Origin: Candidatus Olsenella pullistercoris
GTDB taxonomy: Bacteria; Actinomycetota; Coriobacteriia; Coriobacteriales; Atopobiaceae
NCBI GenBank assembly: GCA_019116525.1
Contig: DXBM01000028.1
Span: forward strand, 1-37,321
Reading direction: 5' to 3'
Length of the DNA: 37,321 nt
Under the pieces are notes generated by a model. That model was not told where the DNA came from and made no database searches. It saw nothing but the letters and a program-made list of their open reading frames with translations. Each line of letters starts with the position of its first letter. Position 1 is the stretch's first letter. Both the position numbers and the translations under genes were made by a program. Positions 17,334 to 26,408 of the stretch are shown here, piece after piece.

Positions 17334-19034
17334 GCCGCGGGCGCCAACCAGAACCCGCTCCAGCGCGCCATGGGCATCCTCGGGGAGATCTTTGCGCCGA
17401 TCATTCCCGCCCTCATCTGCGGCGGCCTGATTCTCGGCTTCCGCAACATCATCGGAGAGGTCAACTTCTTCAACGATGCCGGCGCCTTCGACCTCCAGCA
17501 CGGCACCCGCTCCATCGCGGACATGTGGACGTTCTGGAACGGCATGTACAACTTCCTGTGGGTCATCGGCGAGGCCGTCTTTCACATGCTCCCCGTGGGC
17601 ATCTGCTGGTCGGTCACGCGCAAGATGGGCACCACCCAGATCCTGGGCATCATCCTCGGCCTGACGCTCGTGTCGCCGCAGCTGCTCAACGGCTTCTCCG
17701 TGGCGACCGCAACCGCCGAGAGCATCGCCGCGCACACCTATGACTTCGGCTTCTACTCCTTCCTCGGCACCGGCTACCAGGGCCAGGTCATCGCCTCGCT
17801 CATGGCCGCCTTCGTGCTCGTGTGGCTCGAGAAGTTCTTCACCAAGGTGACGCCCGAGGTCGTGCGCATGAGCGTGGTGCCGTTCATGTCGCTCGTGCCT
17901 GCCGTGTTCATCGCGCACCTGGTCGTGGGGCCCATCGGCTGGACCATTGGCAACGCGATCGCCGACGTGGTGAACTGGGGCCTCTCCTCCGACGTCCGCG
18001 TGCTGTTCGCCGCGCTCTTTGGTGCCGTCTACGCGCCGCTCGTCATGACCGGCCTGCACCACATGACCAACGCCATCGACACCCAGCTCGTCAACCAGCT
18101 CGGCTACACGACCCTCTGGCCCATGATCGCGCTCTCCAACATCGCCCAGGGCTCCGCCGTGCTCGCCATGGCCGTGCTCCAGCGCAGGAACGAGCGGGCG
18201 GAGCAGGTCAACATCCCCGCGTGCATCTCCTGCTACCTCGGCGTCACCGAGCCGGCGCTCTTCGGCGTCAACCTCAAGTACAAGTTCCCGCTGGTCTGCG
18301 GCATGATCGGCTCTGCCCTGGCGGCAATGGTCTGCACGGGCTTCGGCGTCCAGGCCCTCTCCATCGGCGTCGGCGGCCTGCCCGGCATCCTCTCGATCGT
18401 GTTCAGCTTCTGGGGCGTCTTTGCCGCCTGCATGCTCATCGCCGTTGTCGTTCCGTTTGTGCTCACCCTGCTCGTTGGGTCCAGGAGGCTTGGCGAGAAG
18501 GACCGCGGCCTCGCCGCCGTCCCGAGCGCTCCCGAGCCGTCCGCTCCTGCCCCTGCCGCCGAGGCGACCCCGCGCGCCCTTCTCGCCCCGCTGTCCGGCG
18601 CGGTGAGGCCCATCAGCGAGATGCCCGACCCGGTCTTCTCGTCCAAGGCGATGGGGGACGGCCTGGCCATCGAGCCCGCTGCGGGCGCCGACACCGTGGT
18701 CGCACCCGCCGACGCCACCGTTGCCGCAACGATGCCGGGCTCCAACCACGCGATCGGTCTTGTGCTCGACGATGGCATGGAGCTCTTGGTGCACGTGGGC
18801 GTGGACACCGTGGAGATGGGCGGTGACGGGTTCTCCTGCCTCGTGGAGCAGGGCCAGCGCGTGAGCGCCGGGCAGCCCCTCATGACCTTCTTGACGGAGA
18901 AGATAGCGGCTGCCGGACACCCGACCACGGTCGCGTTCATCGTGACGGCCGAGGGCGCGGCGCGCGAGCTCGAGTTCGCGTCCGGGATGAGCGCCGAGGC
19001 TGGGCAGACCGTGGTTGCCAGCTACCTTGCCTAG
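17334..19034 (+). pseudogene. Trehalose PTS permease lacking the IIB domain (IIC-IIA remnant)
   Basis: The frame shows homology from about 17337 (AGANQNPLQRAMGIL), the linker that normally follows an N-terminal IIB domain. The IIC part then runs to about 18470 with ten or so membrane segments and TEPALFGVNLKYKFP, typical of the trehalose group. A IIA(Crr-type) domain follows with PISEMPDPVFSS and the phosphorylatable His in LLVHVGVDT. The IIB domain with its Cys is missing, about 100 residues. The first ATG, 17370, has no ribosome site. The downstream phosphotrehalase supports the substrate. Without IIB, or one supplied in trans, it cannot phosphorylate trehalose. Confidence 0.85.
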
Positions 19035-19078
19035 GCAGGGGCGGCCCCTTCCACCCTCAGAGAGGAGACAGCGTTTCG

Positions 19079-20764
19079 ATGGCAGCAATCGAGAAGGACT
19101 TTCACGGGAGCGTCGTCTACCAGGTCTACATCAAGAGCTTCTGCGACAGCGACGGCGACGGCGTGGGGGACCTGCCGGGCGTCACGAGCAAGCTCGACTA
19201 CCTGGCAGAGCTGGGCGTTGACTACCTCTGGCTCACCCCGTTCTACCCCTCCCCGCAGAGAGACGGCGGATACGACGTCTCCGACTACCGAGCGGTGGAC
19301 CCCGCCTATGGCACGATGGCCGACTTTGACGAGCTCGTTGCCAGGGCGCACGAGCGCGGCATCGGCGTGATGCTCGACATGGTGCTCTGCCACACCTCCG
19401 TGGAGCACGAGTGGTTCCGGCGCGCCCTCGCCGGGGAGGAGCGCTATCGCGCCTACTACATCCTGCGCGACGGGCGGGGCTCCTCTGGCCCTGGCGACCC
19501 CGGCCAGCCGCCCACCAACTGGGACTGCGCCTTTGGCGGGAGCGCCTGGAAGTGGGAGCCCCGCCTCGGCAAGTGGTACCTGCACCTTCACGACGTGAGC
19601 CAGCCCGACCTGGACTGGACCAACCCCGAGGTGCGGGCCGAGTGCGCGGAGGTGGTCCGCTTCTGGAAGGACCATGGCGTGGACGGCTTCCGCTTCGACG
19701 TGGTGAACCTCATCTCCAAGCCGGAGGTCTTTGAGGACGACCTGTGCGGCGCGGGCCGGCGCCTCTTCGCCGACGGACCGCACATTCACGAGTACCTGCG
19801 CGAGCTCGTTGCGCGCGCCGGGATCGGCGACATGCTCACGGTGGGCGAGATGGCCTCGACCGATCTCGCGAACTGCGTGCGCTACACGCGACCGGAGGAC
19901 CGCGAGCTCTCGATGTCGTTCAGCTTCCACCATCTCAAGGTGGACTATGCGGGCGGCAGCAAGTGGGAGCTCATGGAGCCCGACATCGCGCGCCTTCGCG
20001 AGATCTTCCTCGAGTGGCAGGAGGGGATGCAGGCGGGCGGCGGCTGGAACGCCCTGTTCTGGGACAATCACGACCAGCCCCGCGCGGTGACGCGCTTTGG
20101 GGGCCGCGAGGGCGTGGGCCTGCGCGGGAGCAGATGGGACCACGTGGGCAAGATGCTCGCCATCTGCGTGCACCTCATGAAGGGCACCCCCTATGTCTAC
20201 CAGGGCGACGAGCTCGGCATGGTGAACCCTGGCTACGACTCCATAGAGCGGTTCCGTGACGTGGAGACCACGAACTACTATCAGATCATGCTGGAGATGG
20301 GCAAGGGGCCCGAGGAGGCGCTGCGCGTCGTGAACGAGCGCTCGCGCGACAACGGTCGCACCCCGATGCAGTGGTCGGCCCGGCCCGGCGCGGGCTTCAC
20401 GGAGGGATCCCCCTGGCTCGAGATTCCGGCGAGCCACAAGCTCGTGAACGCGGAGGCCGAGGTGGGAGTGGTCGGATCGATGTTCGAGCACTATCGGGCC
20501 CTTATCCGCCTGCGCCACGAGCTCGACGTGATCGCCCGGGGCAGCGTGCGCTTCCTGGACGCGGGGCCCGCTGCTCCCAAGGTGATCGCCTACGAGCGAA
20601 CGCTGGGCGAGAAGCGCGTGGTGGTCGCGTGCTCGTTTGACGCCGAGCCGTGCTCGATCGCGGACCTGGGGGTGAGCGGAGCCGAGGTTCTCATTGGCTC
20701 CTACGACGACGAGCCGCCCGCGGGCGCGCTGCGTCCGTTCGAGGGGGTTGCCTGGATTATGTAG
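19079..20764 (+). CDS. treC: Alpha,alpha-phosphotrehalase, GH13
   Basis: The 561-residue enzyme hydrolyses trehalose 6-phosphate to glucose and glucose 6-phosphate. It has the GH13 regions in order: DMVLCHTS (D100-S107), GFRFD with nucleophile D207, GEMAST with acid/base E257, and NHDQPR with D332. FHHLKVDY and YGTMADFDELV are typical of TreC. The length is normal. AGAGGAGA precedes the ATG. It lies 44 bases after the damaged permease and would share its promoter, which the deletion probably removed. Confidence 0.92.
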   Translation: MAAIEKDFHGSVVYQVYIKSFCDSDGDGVGDLPGVTSKLDYLAELGVDYLWLTPFYPSPQRDGGYDVSDYRAVDPAYGTMADFDELVARAHERGIGVMLDMVLCHTSVEHEWFRRALAGEERYRAYYILRDGRGSSGPGDPGQPPTNWDCAFGGSAWKWEPRLGKWYLHLHDVSQPDLDWTNPEVRAECAEVVRFWKDHGVDGFRFDVVNLISKPEVFEDDLCGAGRRLFADGPHIHEYLRELVARAGIGDMLTVGEMASTDLANCVRYTRPEDRELSMSFSFHHLKVDYAGGSKWELMEPDIARLREIFLEWQEGMQAGGGWNALFWDNHDQPRAVTRFGGREGVGLRGSRWDHVGKMLAICVHLMKGTPYVYQGDELGMVNPGYDSIERFRDVETTNYYQIMLEMGKGPEEALRVVNERSRDNGRTPMQWSARPGAGFTEGSPWLEIPASHKLVNAEAEVGVVGSMFEHYRALIRLRHELDVIARGSVRFLDAGPAAPKVIAYERTLGEKRVVVACSFDAEPCSIADLGVSGAEVLIGSYDDEPPAGALRPFEGVAWIM

Positions 20765-20984
20765 CTGGGCGTGAGCAGCTCCGAACATGGACGAGGGCCC
20801 GGTGGCGCATGTCCTCGCGGGCCCCCACTTTGGCAGCTGCCAAGCTTTTCAAGCTCTACAGTGCGGGCCCACGCGATAGGTCGTCGTGTGCCCGCCCCCT
20901 GCGCAGTGACATCATTCCCCATTGCGCGCCCGCGCGACCCCGCGCTCCGGCGAACGGCGCTTTTCACCTTCGAAGCATAACTCG

Positions 20985-21012
20985 TGGACAACTCCTCCAC
21001 ATGCGCTAGGAT
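20985..21012 (+). promoter_or_regulatory. Promoter of the gene at 21043
   Basis: TGGACA (20985-20990) and TAGGAT (21007-21012) are 16 bp apart. The -35 region sits in a small GTGGA...TCCAC inverted repeat. The rest of the 278-bp gap 20765-21042 holds a weak GGGCCCG hairpin near 20798-20826 and nothing else that I can name. Confidence 0.45.
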
Positions 21013-21042
21013 TTGTCGGGTACACGAGCGAAGGAGTCAGGC

Positions 21043-21618
21043 ATGGCCAAGAAGTCCGGGAAGCAGGTCGCGCGCCGCAAGGACGCCGCGCGCGTCGCCT
21101 TTGACGACAAGAAGTACGGGCACGCGCTCTTCTCGGCGACGTTCGAGTACAGCGAGCTCACGTTCGCGCGCGCCTCGGAGCAGCTTGGGCTCAGGCTGCG
21201 GAGTGCGCTCACCGCGGCGTCGTTTGCCTCGCTCGTGGGGCTCATCCTCGTCATCCTGATTGACGAGTCGCTCGTGGTGCTCGTGGGCGTGCTGTTTGTG
21301 ATCTCGCTCGCACTCGTGTTCACGACCTCACGCTGGGGGGACATTCAGCTGCGCTACGCGCGCACGACCACCCTCGCCGCGCCCGCGACCGCCGAGCGCC
21401 GCCACGTGGTGGTGTGCGAGGACGCCGTCCACGTTGAGAACGAGGAGGGCGAGCTGGGTAGCTACAACCTCTCTGACCTGCGCGTCGTTCACGCGACGGG
21501 CGAGTTTGTGGTTGCGGGCTTTGGTCACGGCCGCTACGCCTACGTCCCGCGCTCCGCGCTGAGTGAGAACCGTTTCCACGAGCTCGTGCGCTTCCTCGAC
21601 GGGCGCTGCGGCCGCTAG
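21043..21618 (+). CDS. YcxB-like small membrane protein, function unknown
   Basis: The 191-residue protein has a basic N terminus, two membrane segments near 56-73 and 76-94, and a C-terminal domain of mostly beta character (VVVCEDAVHVENEEGELGSYNLSDL, then YAYVPRSAL). This fits the YcxB-like family. AAGGAG is six bases from the ATG at 21043. It is not clearly linked to its neighbours and its role is unknown. Confidence 0.75.
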   Translation: MAKKSGKQVARRKDAARVAFDDKKYGHALFSATFEYSELTFARASEQLGLRLRSALTAASFASLVGLILVILIDESLVVLVGVLFVISLALVFTTSRWGDIQLRYARTTTLAAPATAERRHVVVCEDAVHVENEEGELGSYNLSDLRVVHATGEFVVAGFGHGRYAYVPRSALSENRFHELVRFLDGRCGR

Positions 21619-21654
21619 GGCCCCGGGGCGCCGAGCGGGCCCCGGGGGGTGTGG

Positions 21655-23466
21655 CTAGGGCAGCAGGTCCTCCATCTCGAAGGTGAGGCAGTTCACGTAG
21701 CCGCGGTTGGTGAGGCGCAGCTCGGGCACGCAGGCGAGCGACATCACGCCCATCGTCATGAACGGGGAGGGCATCGAGCAGCCCATCTGCTCCCAGGCCC
21801 TTCTCGCCGCCGCGACCTTCTCGGCCACGACCTCCACGCGCTCGGTGCTCATGAGCCCACACACGGGCAGCTCCACGAGGGCGAGCACCTGCCCGTCCGC
21901 CACAGCGACCTCTCCGCCGCCGCACTCTGCGAGCGTCTTTGCCGCGAGGGCCATGTCCTCGTCGTTGTCTCCCATGACGAGCAGGTTGTGCGCGTCATGG
22001 CTCACGGTCTGCGCGAGCGCCCCGTGGATGCCGAAGCCGGTCACGAACCCAAAGGCGTGCGTCCCGGCCGACCCGTGGTGGCGGTCGAAGACGGCCACCT
22101 TGAGGACGTCGTGCTCGCGGTCTGCGAGGAGGGCGCCGTCGCGGACCGGCACCTCGACCACGATGTTGCGCGTGATCGTGTCGCCCGGCTCGATGCCCAT
22201 GGCGCGGACGCGAGCGGTCCCGTCCGAGCGTCCCGGCGCGGGGACGCGGAACGTCTCGGGCGTGGGCTCAAAGCCAAGGTTCATCGTGTGCGTCATGAAG
22301 TCGGGCCACTCGTAGGGGGCCACGTCGAAGAGGGCGCGGCCGTCCTCGGCCACCAGCTCGCCGTCGATGAACGTCATGCGTGCGCGGAAGCTCTCGAGGT
22401 CGTCGTAGAGCACGATGTCCGCGCACTTGCCGGGTGTGACGGAGCCCATGTCGTGCGCGAGGCCAAAGTACTGCGCGCAGTTGATCGTCGCCATCTGGAG
22501 GGCGGTCACGGGATCGAGCCCCAGCTCGACGGCCGTGCGCAGGATTCGGTCCATGTGACCCTCGTCAACGAGGGTGTGCGGGTGGTTGTCGTCGGAGCAC
22601 AGCAGGCACAGGCGCGTGTCCACCCCGCTCGCCACGAGCTGGGGGAGGTAGCCGGGGAGGTTGAGCCACGCCGAGCCCTGCCTGAGCTGCACGTACATTC
22701 CCAGGCGCAGTTTAGCCAGGACCTCGTCGAAGCTGCCCGACTCGTGGCACGACGAGACGCCGGCGGCGACGTAGGCGTTGAGGGCACGGTCGCGGTCGGG
22801 CGAGGGGAAGTGCCCCGTGACCACGCGGTCTGCCGCGAGCGTCTCGCGTATCTCGCCGAGGGCGTTCCCCTCGCGCGCGAGGACGCCGGGGAAGTTCATC
22901 ATCTCCCCGAGGGCGACAACGTTGTCCCAGGCCATGGTGTCCGCGATGTCCTCCGCGGTGATGGAGGCGCCGGTGTCCTCGACGCCGTGAACGGCCGGCA
23001 CGCACGAGGGCGGCGTCATCATGGCCTTGAGCGGCACGCGCCGCGCGTCCTCGAACATCGCCCGCACCCCCGGGAGGCCGGTGACGTTGCCGACCTCGTG
23101 CGGGTCGCAGAAGATGCCCGTGGTGCCGTGGGGCACGACGGCACGGGCGTACTCGGCCACGCCGATCATGGCGCTCTCCACGTGGATGTGGCTGTCCATG
23201 AGGCCGGGCGTCGCATAGAGCCCGCGCGCGTCGACGACCTTCGTGTCCGGCCCGATGCAGTGCTCTGCCGTGTGCTCTCCGAGCCCGAGGTAGGCAACGC
23301 GCCCGCAGGAGACGGCAATGTCGGTGTCCGGCAGGATTTCGTGCGTGGTGACGCTCACGAGGTTTGCGTGGCGAATAACGAGCTCAGCGGGTCTTTCTCC
23401 CTGGGCAACCTGGATGAGCTCCTCAGAGCACTCCCAGAGCGGGGACTTGCAAAAGCGGTTCCTCAT
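21655..23466 (-). CDS. ade: Adenine deaminase
   Basis: The 603-residue protein converts adenine to hypoxanthine and ammonia. The amidohydrolase metal motif is HIHVES (H93, H95, E97), and CDPHEVGNV follows at 120-128, as in adenine deaminases. The C-terminal domain contains VVEVPVRDG and MGDNDEDMA, also typical. The ATG at 23466 follows CGGAGG on the minus strand; an upstream in-frame ATG at 23499 has no ribosome site. The stop is close to the end of the opposite gene, so the two converge. The promoter must be in the same gap as the SRP RNA. Confidence 0.95.
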   Translation of the reverse strand: MRNRFCKSPLWECSEELIQVAQGERPAELVIRHANLVSVTTHEILPDTDIAVSCGRVAYLGLGEHTAEHCIGPDTKVVDARGLYATPGLMDSHIHVESAMIGVAEYARAVVPHGTTGIFCDPHEVGNVTGLPGVRAMFEDARRVPLKAMMTPPSCVPAVHGVEDTGASITAEDIADTMAWDNVVALGEMMNFPGVLAREGNALGEIRETLAADRVVTGHFPSPDRDRALNAYVAAGVSSCHESGSFDEVLAKLRLGMYVQLRQGSAWLNLPGYLPQLVASGVDTRLCLLCSDDNHPHTLVDEGHMDRILRTAVELGLDPVTALQMATINCAQYFGLAHDMGSVTPGKCADIVLYDDLESFRARMTFIDGELVAEDGRALFDVAPYEWPDFMTHTMNLGFEPTPETFRVPAPGRSDGTARVRAMGIEPGDTITRNIVVEVPVRDGALLADREHDVLKVAVFDRHHGSAGTHAFGFVTGFGIHGALAQTVSHDAHNLLVMGDNDEDMALAAKTLAECGGGEVAVADGQVLALVELPVCGLMSTERVEVVAEKVAAARRAWEQMGCSMPSPFMTMGVMSLACVPELRLTNRGYVNCLTFEMEDLLP

Positions 23467-23547
23467 GGCATACCTCCGAGGCTCGTGGCGTTTTGACAAG
23501 GGTAGCGCGCGCGTGGCGAAGATGCCGCAACTTTGCTAGAGTGTTCC

Positions 23548-23660
23548 GCGAGCGCGTTCGATGGGTTCGGGTGACGCAACACCTCGAACCTGGTCAGGGC
23601 CGGGAGGCAGCAGCCATAAGGGGCCTCTGGCGGGCACCCGTTCCCATCGAGCGCGCTTTT
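23548..23660 (+). ncRNA. ffs: Signal recognition particle RNA, small bacterial type
   Basis: The core GGTCAGGGCC, then GGGA, then GGCAGCAGCC is the Ffh-binding helix 8, with a GGGA tetraloop that fits GNRA. The ends pair as a long rod: GCGCG TTCGATGGG TTCGGGTG at the 5' side with CACCCGTTCCCATCGAGCGCGC at about 23635-23656. A TTTT follows and is a likely terminator. A TAGAGT just before the 5' end may be the -10 box. End positions are estimates. Confidence 0.92.
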
Positions 23661-23754
23661 CTCATGCCGCGGCGCGGCGTACGCCGTTCCGACCGTCCGT
23701 GTGACCTGACGGTTGGAGGCAGGGCGGCTTGGCCTCGGCCCACGGTTTACATAA

Positions 23755-23970
23755 GATCTGAGAATTGCTCACGAGTGACACCGGAAGCCCCTGAAATTTG
23801 AAAAAGCCACGCGAGTGACACGGTAAAACGGCCTCGGAGAGCGTTTTCGCCCAGTAGTCGCCCGCAAAGTCCCTGTTGAATACTGGACGAGCCTCAGATT
23901 TTCGTGTCACTTGCGAGCCTTTTTCAAATTTCAGGGGCTCCCAGTGTCACTCTCAGGGGTTTTTCAAATC
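23755..23970. repeat. Four-unit inverted element, core GAGTGACAC (216 bp)
   Basis: Plus-strand units start at 23755 and 23795, 40 bp apart. Minus-strand units start at 23970 and 23930, also 40 bp apart. Each unit is GATTTGAAAAA-like, then GAGTGACAC, then AAGCCCCTGA in the outer units. The centre 23835-23890 is about 56 bp. The non-coding gap 23467-24044 holds the SRP RNA, this element and the leader of the next gene. Confidence 0.88.
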
Positions 23971-24044
23971 TGCGTCGAGCTGAGGCCGGCTGCCGCGTTC
24001 TCTGTGTAAGAATGGGGCATCCAGCCAGCGACCCAAGGAGTGCC

Positions 24045-24524
24045 GTGAGCGATTTTCCCTCCCATCGCCTTGACCCGAGGATGTTGCGCGTGTGGTACGT
24101 GTCCGGCGTCATCGCCATCGTTGTCGTGGCACTCGTTGCGGTTGCCGCCTGGCTCGCCGTTTGGGCCGCGGGCGGGGACGTCCTCTGGGTCTACCTCGCC
24201 GCCGGCGTCCTGGAGGTCATCTGCGTCGTGGACCTCGCCGTCTCGCCGCGCATCCAGTACGCCACGTGGCGCTACGACGTAACCCCCACCGACGTTGACC
24301 TCTACCGCGGCGTCTTCGTCAAGAAGCGCACGCTCGTCCCGCTCGTTCGCGTCCAGCACGTGCAGACCAAGCAGGGTCCCATTCTGCGGGCTCACGGCTT
24401 GGCGAGCGTGACCGTCTCCACGGCGGGGGAGAGCTTCGAGATCCCCGGCCTCGCCGAGGATGAGGCGGGGCGCCTGCGCGACCGCGTTGCCGAGCTCGCG
24501 AGGCTCGCAAAGGAGGACGTGTGA
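24045..24524 (+). CDS. Bacterial PH (bPH2) membrane protein, YdbS-like
   Basis: The 159-residue protein has two membrane segments at about 17-40 and 45-66, followed by a bPH2 domain at 71-150 with RYDVTPTDVDLYRGVFVKK and LVRVQHVQTKQGP, the usual signature. The GTG at 24045 is chosen because AAGGAG lies four bases upstream and homology starts there. The reading frame is open earlier through the repeat element. It overlaps the next gene by four bases (GTGA), so the two are translationally coupled and probably form a complex, as YdbS and YdbT do. Confidence 0.85.
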   Translation: MSDFPSHRLDPRMLRVWYVSGVIAIVVVALVAVAAWLAVWAAGGDVLWVYLAAGVLEVICVVDLAVSPRIQYATWRYDVTPTDVDLYRGVFVKKRTLVPLVRVQHVQTKQGPILRAHGLASVTVSTAGESFEIPGLAEDEAGRLRDRVAELARLAKEDV

Positions 24525-26302
24525 GTCCTGCACCCGGAGAGAAGGGCGATCGCCCGCCCGTTCCCACGGGTGCGGAGGCCTTTGCACCGTCTGCGCCGCT
24601 CCCGCCCGAGCGCCCGCCCGCGCCCCCGGCGCCCACTCTCGACCAGGTTGAGCGCGAGGTCGAGAGCCTCACGGTTCCGCGACGCTCCTTCTTCGAGGCG
24701 CAGTCCTGCGCAACGCCCGAGGCCCTGCTCGGCGTGAGGCGTGCCAACCCCCTCTCGGTGGCCGTGAGCGCCGTTCGCGGCGCCTGGGGCCTCATCGTCC
24801 TTGTCGCCTTTGGCCTGGCGGGGGACATCCTTGCCGGCGACCTCCGCGCGCTTGGCATCCTGGCAGCGGCGTCCGTGCTCATTCTGGTCGCGTGCGCCGT
24901 CCTTTCATGGGTGTCCTGGAGAACCCGCACGTGGGAGCTCGCCGACGAGGGAATCGTGCTCTGTCACGGCGTCCTCAACAAGAAGCGCCTGCAGGTGCCC
25001 TACGAGCACGTTCACACGATCCAGATGGGGTCTGGCCTGCTCGAGAGGCTCTTTGGCCTCATCAAGCTTGACTTTGACACCGGCGCTGCCGTAGCCGAGG
25101 GCGAGGCAACGACGATAGAGGGACTGCGCGCCGGGGAGGCCCAGGCGCTGCGCGAGGAGATCTTTCGTCGCAAGCGCCTGGCGGTGGCTCGGGCGACCGG
25201 CGTTGCCGACTCCAACGATGCTGATGCCTGCCCCGGGGCCGAGCACGAGGAGCGCCCGGAGGAGCGCCCGGTCGCTACCTACAGGCTGAGAGGCAGGGAG
25301 CTCCTGCTCGCCGCCGCGTCGCAGACGAGCGCGGTCACGCAGGCTGCCGCGCTTCTCGTTCTTCTCGCCAATGGGGCCAACCAGCTGATCGAGTGGGGCG
25401 TGCTCGACATCGTGGACACGGGCGACGAGCTCATGCGCGTTCCCCTCACGACGCTCGTGCCGGTTGTGACGGTAACGATCGTTCTCGCGTTGCTCATCGG
25501 CGGAGTTGCCTCCTTTGCCATCAACCTGGTGCGCTACGGGGGCTATCGCGCGGAGCGCTTTGCTGACCGCGTGACCATCGAGCACGGGCTCATCTCCCGA
25601 TCGTCGCGCACCCTCGCCCTCGAGCGGGTTCAGTTCGTGCTGATCACCCAGGGCCTCCTGCGCCAGCTCCTCGGCTACGCCGAGGTGCGCGCTCAGGTGG
25701 TTGCCTCGCCGGGGGAGAACGAGGGCGAGCCCTCGGGCGCGGTGCTGCTTCACCCGTTTCTGCGGACGAGCGAGGTGGGCGCGTTCCTCTCTGAGGTCCT
25801 TCCCTCCTATGCGGGGGTCCTCGATGCCGTTGAGCTGGGGCGCCTTGAGAGCGTCGCCCGCCGTCGCGCTGTGGTGCGCGCGATTGCGTGGCTGCCGCTC
25901 CTTCTGGCGCTCGTGGCCGCGACGGCCTGGCTCCTCACCGCCGGGCCCCTCGAGGAGGCGGAGTGGCTGCTGCGCCCGATGCTCGTTGCCGCCTCGTTCG
26001 CAAGCGCACTGGCGCTCGTTGTGCTCGTGGTCGACGCGCTGCGCGGGTGGTCCGCCGCCCGGTACGGCCACACCCCGCGTGAGCTGGTGCTCGTTTCCGG
26101 CGGCCTCACGCGCCGAACGGCAATAGCACCCCGTTCCCACCTGCAGCGCATGGAGCTCTCGAGAAGCCCCTTCCAGCGGAGGGCGAAGGTGGCCACGCTG
26201 TCCGTGCGCACCGCGTCGATCAACGCCGAGGGCCTGCGGCTCCGTGACGTCCCGGACGCTGCCGCCGAGGAGCTTCTCGCCTGGTTCCGCCCGCGCGGCT
26301 GA
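24521..26302 (+). CDS. Large bPH2-domain membrane protein, YdbT-like
   Basis: The 593-residue protein has a proline-rich N-terminal tail (to about 45), and three bPH2 units at about 140-200, 335-410 and 520-590. Membrane pairs come before them near 85-130, 270-325 and 445-510. WELADEGIVLCHGVLNKKR, SRSSRTLALERVQFV and RTAIAPRSHLQRM mark the repeats. YdbT-type proteins are linked to membrane stress and antimicrobial resistance in Bacillus; here the role is inferred from that. It begins with GTG overlapping the previous stop. Confidence 0.85.
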   Translation: MSPAPGEKGDRPPVPTGAEAFAPSAPLPPERPPAPPAPTLDQVEREVESLTVPRRSFFEAQSCATPEALLGVRRANPLSVAVSAVRGAWGLIVLVAFGLAGDILAGDLRALGILAAASVLILVACAVLSWVSWRTRTWELADEGIVLCHGVLNKKRLQVPYEHVHTIQMGSGLLERLFGLIKLDFDTGAAVAEGEATTIEGLRAGEAQALREEIFRRKRLAVARATGVADSNDADACPGAEHEERPEERPVATYRLRGRELLLAAASQTSAVTQAAALLVLLANGANQLIEWGVLDIVDTGDELMRVPLTTLVPVVTVTIVLALLIGGVASFAINLVRYGGYRAERFADRVTIEHGLISRSSRTLALERVQFVLITQGLLRQLLGYAEVRAQVVASPGENEGEPSGAVLLHPFLRTSEVGAFLSEVLPSYAGVLDAVELGRLESVARRRAVVRAIAWLPLLLALVAATAWLLTAGPLEEAEWLLRPMLVAASFASALALVVLVVDALRGWSAARYGHTPRELVLVSGGLTRRTAIAPRSHLQRMELSRSPFQRRAKVATLSVRTASINAEGLRLRDVPDAAAEELLAWFRPRG

Positions 26303-26369
26303 CCTGTCCCGCCCCGCGGCCGCGGCGAGAAGAACCTGTGGGCGCGCGGCGCTCGCTGCTGGCGCCGGG

Positions 26370-26375
26370 TATACT
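26370..26375 (+). promoter_or_regulatory. Possible -10 box for dnaX
   Basis: TATACT stands 34 bases before the dnaX ATG in GC-rich surroundings. No convincing -35 box is seen. Confidence 0.35.
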
Positions 26376-26408
26376 GGGGGCTTGGAAGCAACTTGCCCCG
26401 GAGGACGC

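Noticed and set aside
21649-23496. Plus-strand open frame across adenine deaminase
   Set aside because: It is the antisense of a clear enzyme gene, and its translation has no family features.
23493-23498. TTGACA as a -35 box for the SRP RNA
   Set aside because: No -10 box is found 16-18 bp downstream; the likely -10 is about 38 bp away.
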